Source of the DNA: Hyphomicrobiales bacterium
GTDB lineage: Bacteria; Pseudomonadota; Alphaproteobacteria; Rhizobiales; Xanthobacteraceae
DNA: 38,021 nucleotides
NCBI GenBank assembly: GCA_021732625.1
Contig: JAKFUP010000140.1
Coordinates: forward strand, 1 to 38,021
Reading direction: 5' to 3'
In this document: piece after piece, positions 9,669 to 16,732 of the stretch
How positions within the stretch are numbered: the stretch's first letter is position 1
Layout of the letters: each line of letters starts with the position of its first letter
Made by a program: the position numbers and the translations under genes
Notes under the pieces: generated by a model
Databases searched by the model: none
The model's input: the letters and a program-made list of their open reading frames with translations, nothing else
What the model was told of the DNA's origin: nothing

Positions 9669-9756
9669 AGGTAAATCCTCCGTTCGGCGCATGATCGCGA
9701 TGACCATGCTGCTGAAATTGCGGGATGAGAACGCCCATGCGGCGCGATAGTTCCTT

Positions 9757-9787
9757 CCGTTAGCAATTCATTAATGATTGCTAACGG
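9757..9787. promoter_or_regulatory. 31-nt palindrome between two small genes
   Basis: The arms CCGTTAGCAAT (9757-9767) and ATTGCTAACGG (9777-9787) are perfectly complementary around an A+T-rich centre. The site lies in the 188-nt gap upstream of the 67-residue protein gene (starts at 9668) and after the 59-residue gene (stops at 9857). There is no T tract on either strand, so an operator is more likely than a terminator. The regulator is unknown. Confidence 0.55.
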
Positions 9788-9856
9788 CAGATAAACGAAG
9801 GCCGGACCGTGCCCTGCCTTCGCGCATCTGCACAATTCTGAGTCGGCATTCTGTTT

Positions 9857-10036
9857 CTATTTTCGCCGGATGATCCGATTTCGCTCGATGATCCGAAGCA
9901 TGGCGAACTGGCGCGTATCGATCAGCTTTTCGCGCCATTGCTCAAGAGTCCAGAACGCCCACATAAACAGGACTGCAAGCGTCATAATGATTTCGATCAT
10001 GAGAAACGTCGCATCTGCACTGCTGAGATTGGCCAT
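9857..10036 (-). CDS. 59-residue membrane protein, unknown
   Basis: A small gene below common length cut-offs. On minus, ATG at 10036 to TAG at 9857-9859 encodes 59 residues. The segment ATFLMIEIIMTLAVLFMWAFW (about 9-29) forms a single membrane helix. It is followed by an amphipathic, strongly basic tail ending RIIERNRIIRRK, giving an N-out, C-in topology by the positive-inside rule. A GCGGAG ribosome-binding site lies about 6-11 nt before the ATG. The two-part protein pattern is unlikely for a chance frame of this size, and the opposite strand carries no better candidate. It is upstream of, and on the same strand as, the other small protein gene at 9465-9668. Function unknown. Confidence 0.7.
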   Translation of the reverse strand: MANLSSADATFLMIEIIMTLAVLFMWAFWTLEQWREKLIDTRQFAMLRIIERNRIIRRK

Positions 10037-10131
10037 GTCCGCTCCGCTGAGTTGACTCGCTCAGATATTGAAAAGCAAACGCCGTGCCAGCGGCAAAGCC
10101 GCCAGATCGCTGCGCGACGGATAAACCGATC

Positions 10132-10689
10132 CTACGGATCGAGTTCCGTGTCCCAGTAAAGATAGTCGAGCCAGCTATCGTGCAGGTAGTTCGGCGGGAA
10201 CAGCCGGCCGTTGCGGTGAAGCTGGTGCACCGTCGGCGCGAACGGATGCTGACGTGGATACATCCGCGCCTGCGCCACCGTCATATTGCCCTTGCGCAAA
10301 TTGCAGGGAGAGCAGGCGGCAACGACGTTTTCCCAGGTGGTCTGTCCGCCCTTCGAGCGCGGCAGGATGTGATCGAAGGTGAGATCGTCCTGCGAATGGC
10401 AATACTGGCAGGTGAAACGGTCGCGCAGGAACACGTTGAACCGCGTGAAGGCGGGATGCGTCGTCGGCTTCACGAACGATTTGAGCGACACCACGCTCGG
10501 CAACAGCATTTCGAAGGAGGGGCTGTGCACCGCCTGATCGTAGTTGGCGACGATGTTGACGCGGTCGAGGAATACCGCCTTGATCGCGTCCTGCCACGAC
10601 CACAGCGAGAGCGGGTAATAACTGAGCGGGCGAAAGTCCGCGTTCAGGACCAGCGCCGGCCAACCGCCGTTATGGACATGTGCGTTCAA
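10132..10689 (-). CDS. HNH endonuclease family protein
   Basis: A 185-residue protein with a central HNH nuclease domain. A zinc knuckle FTCQYCHSQDDL is followed by TFDHILPRSKGGQTTWENVVAACSPCNLRKGN, giving the catalytic His of DHI, the Asn of ENV and the second CxxC. The N-terminal (PALVLNADFRPLSYYPLSLWSWQDAI) and C-terminal parts are those of a stand-alone HNH protein I recall as strongly conserved through the alphaproteobacteria; its role is not established. The TTG at 10689 is chosen because it has a GGGAG ribosome-binding site and starts at the conserved part; the longer ATG reading from 10809 adds a Cys/Ser-rich segment that looks non-coding. No restriction or phage gene is adjacent. Confidence 0.9.
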   Translation of the reverse strand: MNAHVHNGGWPALVLNADFRPLSYYPLSLWSWQDAIKAVFLDRVNIVANYDQAVHSPSFEMLLPSVVSLKSFVKPTTHPAFTRFNVFLRDRFTCQYCHSQDDLTFDHILPRSKGGQTTWENVVAACSPCNLRKGNMTVAQARMYPRQHPFAPTVHQLHRNGRLFPPNYLHDSWLDYLYWDTELDP

Positions 10690-10817
10690 GTAACGCTCCC
10701 GGCCTCCGGTTGTGCTGCCGAAGCAGCTACCGGCTGACATACTACAGTCAGCGTGACGGCATTGTGAAGAGCGCAGCGAGCCTGTTCCCGGGTCGTGATC
10801 CGATGCCAAGTCTCACA

Positions 10818-11612
10818 TCACTTGTTGCGCCATGGGGTTTTAGCGCTGCTGCGGGGCTTGGATTGGGGTTTGGATTTTGGAGCGGGCAGTATCGCCCGCG
10901 CCTTGAGTGCTGTTCTGGGTGCTGTTCTGAGCGGGTTGTTCCGAACAGCTTTTTCCGCCGGCTTTTGATCGGCGATCACGCCCTCGCGCCGTTTGACCGC
11001 ATGATAATACGCCCACCACAGATGTGCTGCGGCTCCGCGCATCGGCCGCCAGACGTCGGCCAGCAGACCCATCTGCTTCACGGTGGGGCGGGTGTCGAGA
11101 CCAAGCCCGATTCGCATCGCTTCCTGAATCGCGAGATCGCCCGCGGGCCACGCATCGCCATGGCCAAGGCAAAACAGCAGATAGATATCCGCGGTCCATG
11201 GCCCGATGCCGTGAAGTTGCGTCAGCGTATTGTGGGAGGCGTCCGCATCCTGCTCCGCCAGGACTTCGAGATTGAGCTGCCCGGCGGCAAGTTCGCGGGC
11301 GATGATCTTCAGCGTCTTGATTTTAGCCGCGGACAGTCCGAGCCGCCCGAGCTTGTCGGTGCGCGCCGCCTTGATGGCGTCGTGGTGAAACGGATCGAAC
11401 GCGGCGCTGACCCGCCCCCAGATCGCTGCCGCTGCCATGGTCGAGACCTGCTGGCCGCAGACGATCGCAGCCAACCCCGCGAATCCGGGCTGCCGCTGCC
11501 GCAGCGCCGGCATGCCGGCGATGTCCATCACCGGCATGAGCCGCGGGTCGAGCTTGAGCAGCGCCGTCAGCGCGTCTTCCAGATCGGCTTGTGTTCTGAG
11601 ATGAATGGTCAT
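10818..11612 (-). CDS. DNA-3-methyladenine glycosylase II (AlkA type)
   Basis: A 264-residue HhH-GPD base-excision glycosylase that removes alkylated purines from DNA. The substrate-pocket segment GLAAIVCGQQVSTMAA is near 46-61. The helix-hairpin-helix is LHGIGPWTADI (133-143), and the catalytic Asp is Asp159 in PAGDLAIQEA. The core ends near 220. The last ~45 residues are rich in Lys, Arg, Pro and Ser (KSKPQSKPRSSAKTPWRNK) and may add non-specific DNA binding. It is divergent from the glutamyl-Q synthetase gene with only 37 nt between starts, so the two share a promoter region. No ada gene is adjacent. Confidence 0.93.
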   Translation of the reverse strand: MTIHLRTQADLEDALTALLKLDPRLMPVMDIAGMPALRQRQPGFAGLAAIVCGQQVSTMAAAAIWGRVSAAFDPFHHDAIKAARTDKLGRLGLSAAKIKTLKIIARELAAGQLNLEVLAEQDADASHNTLTQLHGIGPWTADIYLLFCLGHGDAWPAGDLAIQEAMRIGLGLDTRPTVKQMGLLADVWRPMRGAAAHLWWAYYHAVKRREGVIADQKPAEKAVRNNPLRTAPRTALKARAILPAPKSKPQSKPRSSAKTPWRNK

Positions 11613-11649
11613 CGCTGGCTACGATGCACACGTCTGATAAACAGGATCA

Positions 11650-12528
11650 ATGCCGCCACCCGTTTTCCGATTTGCCCCCAGTCCAAACGGATACCTTCAT
11701 CTCGGCCACGCCCGCTCGGCGCTGCTGAACTTCGATCTGGCGCGGGCCAGTGGCGGGCAGTTTCTGCTGCGGATCGAGGATATCGATACGGCGCGTTGCC
11801 GCCCGGAGTTCGAGGAAGCGATCTACGAGGATCTCGACTGGCTGGGGCTGTCGTGGGAGCAACCGGTGCGGCGGCAATCGGAGCATTTCGATCTCTACCG
11901 GGAGACTCTGGTGCGGCTCGATCAAGAGGGGCTGCTTTACAGGAGCTTTGAAAGCCGAACGGAAATCGCGCGTCTGGTCGCGGAGCGCGACACACAAGGC
12001 CGATGGCCGCGCGATCCTGACGGTGCGCCGCTCTATCCCGGCGCAGGCGCGACGCAATCGGCCTCAGAGCAAGCGCGGCTTGAGCAATCCGGGCTGCCGT
12101 TTGCGCTTCGTTTGAAAGTTGAGGCCGCAATGCATCAAGCGGGGCACCTGACATGGGCCGAATCGGGTGAGGGGCCGCTCGGCGAAACCGGACGGGTCGT
12201 GGCGCAGCCGCAGGCTTGGGGCGACGTTGTGCTTGGCCGCAAGGAAACACCGGCCAGCTACCACCTGTCGGTGGTGATCGACGACGCGGTGCAGGGCGTT
12301 ACTCATATTGTACGGGGGCAAGACCTGTTCTGGGCCACCAGCGTCCATCGCCTGTTGCAGAATTTGCTCGGCCTGCCCGAACCGGCTTACCGGCACCACG
12401 CGCTGGTGCGGGACGAGAGCGGGGCCAAGCTTTCAAAATCCAGCCAATCGACGGCGATTCGCGCATTGCGTGCAACCGGCCTTTCGCCCGGCGACGTCCG
12501 TCGGATGGCGGGTGTCGAAGCCGGTTGA
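11650..12528 (+). CDS. gluQ: Glutamyl-Q tRNA(Asp) synthetase
   Basis: A 292-residue paralogue of the glutamyl-tRNA synthetase catalytic domain, lacking an anticodon-binding domain. It attaches glutamate to queuosine-34 of tRNA(Asp). The HIGH-type motif is PSPNGYLHLGHA (10-21) and the KMSKS-type motif is KLSKS near 262. The length fits GluQRS rather than GltX. The zinc-binding cysteines of the E. coli enzyme (C-x-C and a later C) are absent: the corresponding segment reads LYRSFESRTEIARL. Such Cys-less versions appear usual in this order (recalled). The ATG follows an AGGA by a few nt. It is divergent from alkA; the kinase gene follows 62 nt downstream with its own ribosome-binding site. Confidence 0.93.
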   Translation: MPPPVFRFAPSPNGYLHLGHARSALLNFDLARASGGQFLLRIEDIDTARCRPEFEEAIYEDLDWLGLSWEQPVRRQSEHFDLYRETLVRLDQEGLLYRSFESRTEIARLVAERDTQGRWPRDPDGAPLYPGAGATQSASEQARLEQSGLPFALRLKVEAAMHQAGHLTWAESGEGPLGETGRVVAQPQAWGDVVLGRKETPASYHLSVVIDDAVQGVTHIVRGQDLFWATSVHRLLQNLLGLPEPAYRHHALVRDESGAKLSKSSQSTAIRALRATGLSPGDVRRMAGVEAG

Positions 12529-12590
12529 CGGTAATCCCGGCTGCGTGACTCCCCCATGTGCCCCTGCCATGATGACAGCAGGGGAGAATC

Positions 12591-13871
12591 ATGGCGGGGA
12601 AATTGCGCCTCAAACGCAAAGCCAGCGCGCGAAAAACGGCTGCGAAACCGCGTGGCCGCAAAGCCAAGGTCGCGCCCAAGACGACTGCAAAAAAAGCCGG
12701 TTTGAGGCAGACATCCGCCAGGCGGTCATCTTCCAAACAGAACATTGTCGAAGCTGCGCTGGCTGCCTTCGCACATGAGGTGCGAACGCCACTGACCGGC
12801 ATTCTCGCGGTGAGCGACCTGCTCGCGACATCCGAGCTCGACGAGCGCGAACGCCGTTGGGTCGATACCATCAAGGCCGGGGCCGAGCATCTTGCAGGCC
12901 TTGCAACCTTGTTCGTCGATGCCGCGCGCAACGGCCGCGCCGGGCTTGGCGTGCGGCAGGATTTCTTCGATCTCGGCGCGCTGGCGCGGATCATCGGCGA
13001 CTCGCTCGCAGGACGGGCGGCGGCGAAAGGACTTCGCGCAACGATTTCGATCTCGGATAATTTGCCCGCCTTTGCGATCGGCGATCCGATCCGTCTGCGC
13101 GCTGCGCTGGAAAACCTGATCGACAATGCCGTGAAGTTCACCGAGCGCGGTGAGGTGGCGCTGACCGCGACGTCAAGACGAAGCAGTGGCGGGCGCGTCG
13201 TGCTGACCTTCATTGTCTCCGACAGCGGAATCGGATTGTCGCTCGCCGAAATCAAGCGGCTGTTCCGGCCGTTCTCGCAGGCCAATGTTTCGATCGTTTC
13301 GCGTTTCGGCGGCGCAGGGTTGGGTCTCTCGTCGGTCAAGCAGATTGCCCGCGCGATGGGTGGCGATATCGTCGCGGCGTCGCCGCCGGGCGGCGGTACC
13401 TCGTTTACGCTGAGCGTAGTGGTGAAACACGCCGAATTGCCCGCCACGTCCGGGCAGGCGGGCGAGTCCTCGACCGGCGGCAGTAGCGGGAGTTTGCGTA
13501 TCCTCAGCGTCGAAGACAATCCATTCGGCCGCGTTGTTCTGAATGCCATTCTGACTGAACTCGGTCACACCACCGAATTTATCGGCCGTGGCGAAGCGGC
13601 CGCAGAGCGTGTTGCTGCAGGCGATTTCGACGTGGTGCTGATGGACATGGTGTTGCCCGGCATCGATGGCGTCGAGGCGATCCGGCAAGTGCGTGCGCTT
13701 CAAGGCCGGCAGCGGAGCATTGCCGTGATCGGCATATCCGGCCGCAACAGCGATGAAGCTTTGGCGCTTGCCGCCGGAGCCAATGCGTTTTTGGTCAAAC
13801 CAGTGAGTCCGCGTTCATTGGCGGCGACGCTTCAGGCAGCGACCCAGCGCGCGATGCCCGCGACTTCATGA
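12591..13871 (+). CDS. Soluble hybrid histidine kinase with histone-like basic N-terminus
   Basis: A 426-residue two-component protein without membrane helices or a sensor domain. Residues 1-50 are extremely rich in Lys, Arg and Ala (KASARKTAAKPRGRKAK...), like histone H1 or HU tails. HisKA follows with the phospho-acceptor His62 in AFAHEVRTPLTG. The ATPase domain has the N box (LENLIDNAVKF, 173-182), the G1 box DSGIGLS and the G2 box GGAGLGLSSVK. A Ser/Gly linker (about 284-301) leads to a receiver domain with Glu308-Asp309, acceptor Asp352 and Lys403. The ATG has a GGGGAGA ribosome-binding site. The input is unknown. The 3' end overlaps the convergent YihY gene by 77 nt. Confidence 0.92.
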   Translation: MAGKLRLKRKASARKTAAKPRGRKAKVAPKTTAKKAGLRQTSARRSSSKQNIVEAALAAFAHEVRTPLTGILAVSDLLATSELDERERRWVDTIKAGAEHLAGLATLFVDAARNGRAGLGVRQDFFDLGALARIIGDSLAGRAAAKGLRATISISDNLPAFAIGDPIRLRAALENLIDNAVKFTERGEVALTATSRRSSGGRVVLTFIVSDSGIGLSLAEIKRLFRPFSQANVSIVSRFGGAGLGLSSVKQIARAMGGDIVAASPPGGGTSFTLSVVVKHAELPATSGQAGESSTGGSSGSLRILSVEDNPFGRVVLNAILTELGHTTEFIGRGEAAAERVAAGDFDVVLMDMVLPGIDGVEAIRQVRALQGRQRSIAVIGISGRNSDEALALAAGANAFLVKPVSPRSLAATLQAATQRAMPATS

Positions 13872-14688
13872 TCGCGGCGTTGAGTTCGCCGCCGTAAACG
13901 AAGATCGCCGCGATGAAGTAGAGAAACACCAGTGCAATCATCACCGATGCAAGGCCGGCGTAGGTCGTGACATAGTTTTCGGCAAAGCGCGCCAGATATT
14001 CGCCGAACACGATGCCCGAGATCAGCGACGCCACCATCGTAACCACGATGCCCGGCAGAATCTGCATGAAGCCCCGCCGTCCCGCCGGTAGCCACGCATG
14101 TACCATGAACAGCGCAGTGATCAACGAGACGATCGAGATGGCATAGCGCGCGATATCGAGCAGGCTTTCGTTGGATTCGATTCTCAGCGGAATATAACGC
14201 CGTGCCGCTGCGATCAGCAGAGGCCCGAGCACGATCAGGAATGCGAGTGCGAGCGAAGCCATCGCCGCCACCAGCGTGTAGCCGATCGATTCCAGCCGCA
14301 GCCAGTACCAGCTTCGCGGTTCGGAGACGCCGTAAGCGCGGTTCAGTGCGACGCGCAGGCTTTCGATGCCGTTCGATGCGAAATAGATTGCAAGCATGAC
14401 GCCGACGGTGAGTGCTTGACCGCTGGCGCCGGTCAGCACGTTATGAATTTCTCCGGACAATGCATTGGCCACTTGCTGCGGCCAGGTTTCCAGCATCAGC
14501 TCGACGGCCTGATCGGCCAGTTGCTGGCTGCCGAAGAAACCGGCGAGCGATGTCATCACGATCAGGAACGGGAACAGCGCCATCAGGGCGGACAGCGCGA
14601 TATGGCTCGCGATCGCCCAGCCGTCGTCGGCGAGGAAGGCATAAAAGGCGTCCAGCCCAACGTCAAACACGTAGCGGATTTGCTTCAC
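13795..14688 (-). CDS. YihY/BrkB family inner-membrane protein
   Basis: A 297-residue protein with six predicted membrane helices, of the YihY/virulence-factor BrkB family (older misnomer: ribonuclease BN). Characteristic parts are DGWAIASHIALSALMALFPF near the start, YFASNGIESLRVALNRAYGV in the middle and AIFVYGGELNAAI near the end. Its transport or envelope role is not settled. The GTG at 14688 is preceded by a GGGGGAA ribosome-binding site and gives the family's usual N-terminus; an ATG at 14721 in frame is an alternative. The last 77 nt are antisense to the receiver domain of the convergent kinase. It is divergent from the HIG1 gene. Confidence 0.92.
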   Translation of the reverse strand: MKQIRYVFDVGLDAFYAFLADDGWAIASHIALSALMALFPFLIVMTSLAGFFGSQQLADQAVELMLETWPQQVANALSGEIHNVLTGASGQALTVGVMLAIYFASNGIESLRVALNRAYGVSEPRSWYWLRLESIGYTLVAAMASLALAFLIVLGPLLIAAARRYIPLRIESNESLLDIARYAISIVSLITALFMVHAWLPAGRRGFMQILPGIVVTMVASLISGIVFGEYLARFAENYVTTYAGLASVMIALVFLYFIAAIFVYGGELNAAIMKSRASRAGSLPEASPPMNADSLV

Positions 14689-14820
14689 CGTTCCCCCGGG
14701 ACCGCAGCAGTCGCGTTGCAAAACATACGGTACTTGGCGGCGGACGCCAACGCGAACGTGTCCCGCGTGGGCTGCAGCGGGTTATGGCATCCCCGTGCCG
14801 CGGGTGTTATGTACGCGGCC

Positions 14821-15021
14821 ATGGGTTCATTTCTCTCCACCATCATTCTTCCCGTCGCCGTCGGCGCGGTTGCAATTGTCTTGCTGCTCGGCCTGCTCAA
14901 CATGATGCGCGGTGGTTCGCCAAATACGTCGCAACGGCTGATGCGGTTGCGGGTGTTGTTGCAGTTCGTCGCCATCGTGATCGCGATGATCGCGGTCTGG
15001 GCGTTTGGCGGCCGGAACTAG
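14821..15021 (+). CDS. HIG1-domain twin-transmembrane protein
   Basis: A 66-residue protein with two membrane helices (about 5-25 and 44-62) joined by the HIG1 signature LLNMMRGGSPNTSQRLMRLRVLLQF. HIG1 proteins associate with cytochrome oxidase and respiratory supercomplexes in mitochondria; alphaproteobacterial members are thought to act similarly. An in-frame ATG at 14809 would add four residues. The gene is followed by a 49-nt palindrome and then the adenosyltransferase, an order I recall as conserved in Bradyrhizobium relatives. Confidence 0.88.
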   Translation: MGSFLSTIILPVAVGAVAIVLLLGLLNMMRGGSPNTSQRLMRLRVLLQFVAIVIAMIAVWAFGGRN

Positions 15022-15038
15022 GAGAAGTTTCTTTTTTC

Positions 15039-15087
15039 GGGCATGATCTGGTCCGAAAACCGGTATCCACTTTTCGGGATCATGCCC
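15039..15087. repeat. 49-nt rhizobial-type intergenic palindrome, copy 2
   Basis: The arms GGGCATGATC (15039-15048) and GATCATGCCC (15078-15087) are perfectly complementary, with an inner CCGAAAA/TTTTCGG stem. It fills the gap between the HIG1 gene and the adenosyltransferase and ends 2 nt before the latter's ATG, so it occupies the place of that gene's ribosome-binding site. Confidence 0.88.
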
Positions 15088-15089
15088 TG

Positions 15090-15698
15090 ATGGTCGTTCT
15101 CAATCGCATCTATACCCGCACCGGCGACGACGGCACCACTGCGCTCGGCAGCGGCGAACGGCGTCCGAAATACGATCTGCGGATTGCAGCGTATGGAACG
15201 GTCGATGAGACCAATGCGGCGATCGGGCTCGTACGCCTTCAGCTCCAGGGCGCGATCGGTGGCGCGATCGGTGGCGCGCTCGGCGACGGCGAGGCGGTCG
15301 ATCGCATGCTCGGCCTCATTCAGAACGATCTGTTCGATCTCGGCGCCGATCTTGCGGTGCCGCAGCGGCCGGACAAGGCGGAGCGGTTGCGCTTGCTGGC
15401 GACGCAGGTCAGCCGCCTTGAGCAAGACATCGACAGGTTGAACGCGGATTTGACGCCGCTGAATTCATTTGTCCTGCCGGGTGGAACTCCCGCGGCCGCA
15501 CATCTCCATATGGCGCGTACCATCTGCCGCCGTGCCGAGCGGATCATGGTGGAACTGGCAGCGCAGCCGGACGAGCCGGTCAACGATGCTGCCATTCAAT
15601 ATATGAATCGCCTTTCCGATTTTCTGTTCGTGGCGAGCCGCACCCTGAACGATCGGGGAGCCGGCGACGTGCTCTGGGTGCCGGGCCAAAATCGCTAG
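15090..15698 (+). CDS. Cob(I)alamin adenosyltransferase, PduO type
   Basis: A 202-residue PduO-type ATP:cob(I)alamin adenosyltransferase, which makes adenosylcobalamin. The ATP-binding N-terminus reads NRIYTRTGDDGTTALGSGERRPK, followed by YGTVDETNAAIG. The helical core ends with QYMNRLSDFLFVASRTLN. Residues 54-65 are a Gly/Ala/Ile repeat (GAIGGAIGGALG) encoded by three tandem 12-nt copies at 15249-15284, placed where I expect a short loop. The ATG lies 2 nt after a 49-nt palindrome and has no free Shine-Dalgarno sequence. The TAG stop forms the left edge of a twin-hairpin element. No cobalamin riboswitch or B12 operon is adjacent. Confidence 0.93.
   Translation: MVVLNRIYTRTGDDGTTALGSGERRPKYDLRIAAYGTVDETNAAIGLVRLQLQGAIGGAIGGALGDGEAVDRMLGLIQNDLFDLGADLAVPQRPDKAERLRLLATQVSRLEQDIDRLNADLTPLNSFVLPGGTPAAAHLHMARTICRRAERIMVELAAQPDEPVNDAAIQYMNRLSDFLFVASRTLNDRGAGDVLWVPGQNR
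15249..15284. repeat. Three tandem 12-nt copies inside the adenosyltransferase gene
   Basis: Two exact copies of GGCGCGATCGGT and a third with two changes are in frame and encode GAIG-GAIG-GALG. A 12-nt unit keeps the reading frame, so copy number could vary without breaking the protein. Confidence 0.85.
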
Positions 15699-15861
15699 TG
15701 GTCCGATTCTAACATTCGCCTCAGGGATCGGCATTGTTGTGAGCGAATGTTAGAATCAAAGGACCACCAGCAGATATAAGTTGCTAGCGGAGTTTTGGAT
15801 TTGGCATTCGCTTGTCGAGTTTGCGGATAGATGGTGGCGAATGCCAAATCCACTCCGCTAG
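15698..15861 (+). repeat. Twin-hairpin element, copy 1 (type 1 then type 2)
   Basis: Hairpin 1 pairs 15699-15719 with 15743-15766: outer stem TGGTCC, a 3-nt AAA bulge in the right arm, inner stem GATTCTAACATTCGC and a 23-nt loop. Hairpin 2 pairs 15784-15811 with 15837-15861: outer stem CTAGCGGAG, a 3-nt TTT bulge in the left arm, inner stem TGGATTTGGCATTCGC and a 25-nt loop. The linker is A+T-rich. It starts at the TAG stop of the adenosyltransferase gene. The rest of the gap to etfB (15862-15982) shows no other structure I can name except the etfB promoter region. Confidence 0.9.
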
Positions 15862-15982
15862 GCGGAGCAAGCGTTTCAGAACCGCTAAAACGGGGAGAAA
15901 TTCCCCCTCTCGCGCGTTGACCGCGCTAGGCTGGGCCTTTAGGTTCCGCGGCCACACTCACGAATAGCGGCGAAAGAGGCCC

Positions 15983-16732
15983 ATGAAGGTTCTGGTACCG
16001 GTCAAACGTGTCGTCGATTACAACGTCAAGATCCGCGTCAAGAGCGACGGTTCGGGCGTCGAACTCGCCAACGTCAAGATGTCGATGAATCCCTTTGACG
16101 AAATCGCCGTCGAGGAAGCGCTTCGCATGAAAGAAGCGGGCAAGGCGACCGAAGTCGTCGTCGTATCGATCGGACCGCAGCAGGCAACCGAAACCATCCG
16201 CACCGCGCTCGCCATGGGCGCCGACCGCGGCATCCTGGTAAAGACCGACACCGCCGCCGAACCGCTGGCGGTGGCGAAGATTTTGAAAGCCATTGCCGAC
16301 GAAGAGCAGCCGGGCCTGATCCTGCTTGGCAAGCAGGCGATTGATGACGACTCCAACCAGACCGGTCAGATGCTGGCGGCATTGCTCGGCTGGTCGCAGG
16401 CGACCTTCGCCTTCAAGATCGAAGCCGATGGTTCGGACTTCAAGGTGACGCGCGAAGTCGATGGCGGCTTGCAGACCATCAAGCTCAAGGGCCCCGCGAT
16501 CATCACCACCGATCTGCGTCTGAACGAGCCGCGCTACGCGAGCCTGCCCAACATCATGAAGGCGAAGAAGAAGCCGATCGGCGAGAAGACCGCCGAAGGT
16601 TACGGCGTCGATCTCACGCCACGGCTTGAAATCGTCAAGACAACGGAGCCGCCGGGCCGCAAGGCGGGCGTCAAGGTCAGCTCGGTCGCCGATCTGGTTT
16701 CCAAACTCAAGAACGAAGCCGGGGTTCTCTGA
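15983..16732 (+). CDS. etfB: Electron transfer flavoprotein beta subunit
   Basis: The 249-residue beta subunit of ETF, which binds AMP and, with EtfA, carries electrons from acyl-CoA and other dehydrogenases to ETF:ubiquinone oxidoreductase. The sequence begins [20 protein letters not shown]. The family signature [20 protein letters not shown] then [23 protein letters not shown] (about 150-195) carries the residues that contact partner dehydrogenases. An AGAGG ribosome-binding site precedes the ATG. The stop shares one base with the etfA ATG (TGATG), so the subunits are translationally coupled. Confidence 0.97.
   Translation: MKVLVPVKRVVDYNVKIRVKSDGSGVELANVKMSMNPFDEIAVEEALRMKEAGKATEVVVVSIGPQQATETIRTALAMGADRGILVKTDTAAEPLAVAKILKAIADEEQPGLILLGKQAIDDDSNQTGQMLAALLGWSQATFAFKIEADGSDFKVTREVDGGLQTIKLKGPAIITTDLRLNEPRYASLPNIMKAKKKPIGEKTAEGYGVDLTPRLEIVKTTEPPGRKAGVKVSSVADLVSKLKNEAGVL

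Noticed and set aside
9870-10055. 61-codon plus-strand frame MIRFRSMIRSM...
   Set aside because: It is antisense to the 59-residue membrane protein frame, which has a better ribosome-binding site and a coherent membrane helix.
10132-10689. HNH gene as part of a restriction or phage-defence island
   Set aside because: Neighbours are housekeeping genes, composition is like the surroundings, and the protein resembles a stand-alone HNH family conserved in alphaproteobacteria.
15022-15089. Cobalamin riboswitch before the adenosyltransferase gene
   Set aside because: The gap is only 68 nt and is filled by the 49-nt palindrome; no B12-box sequence is visible.
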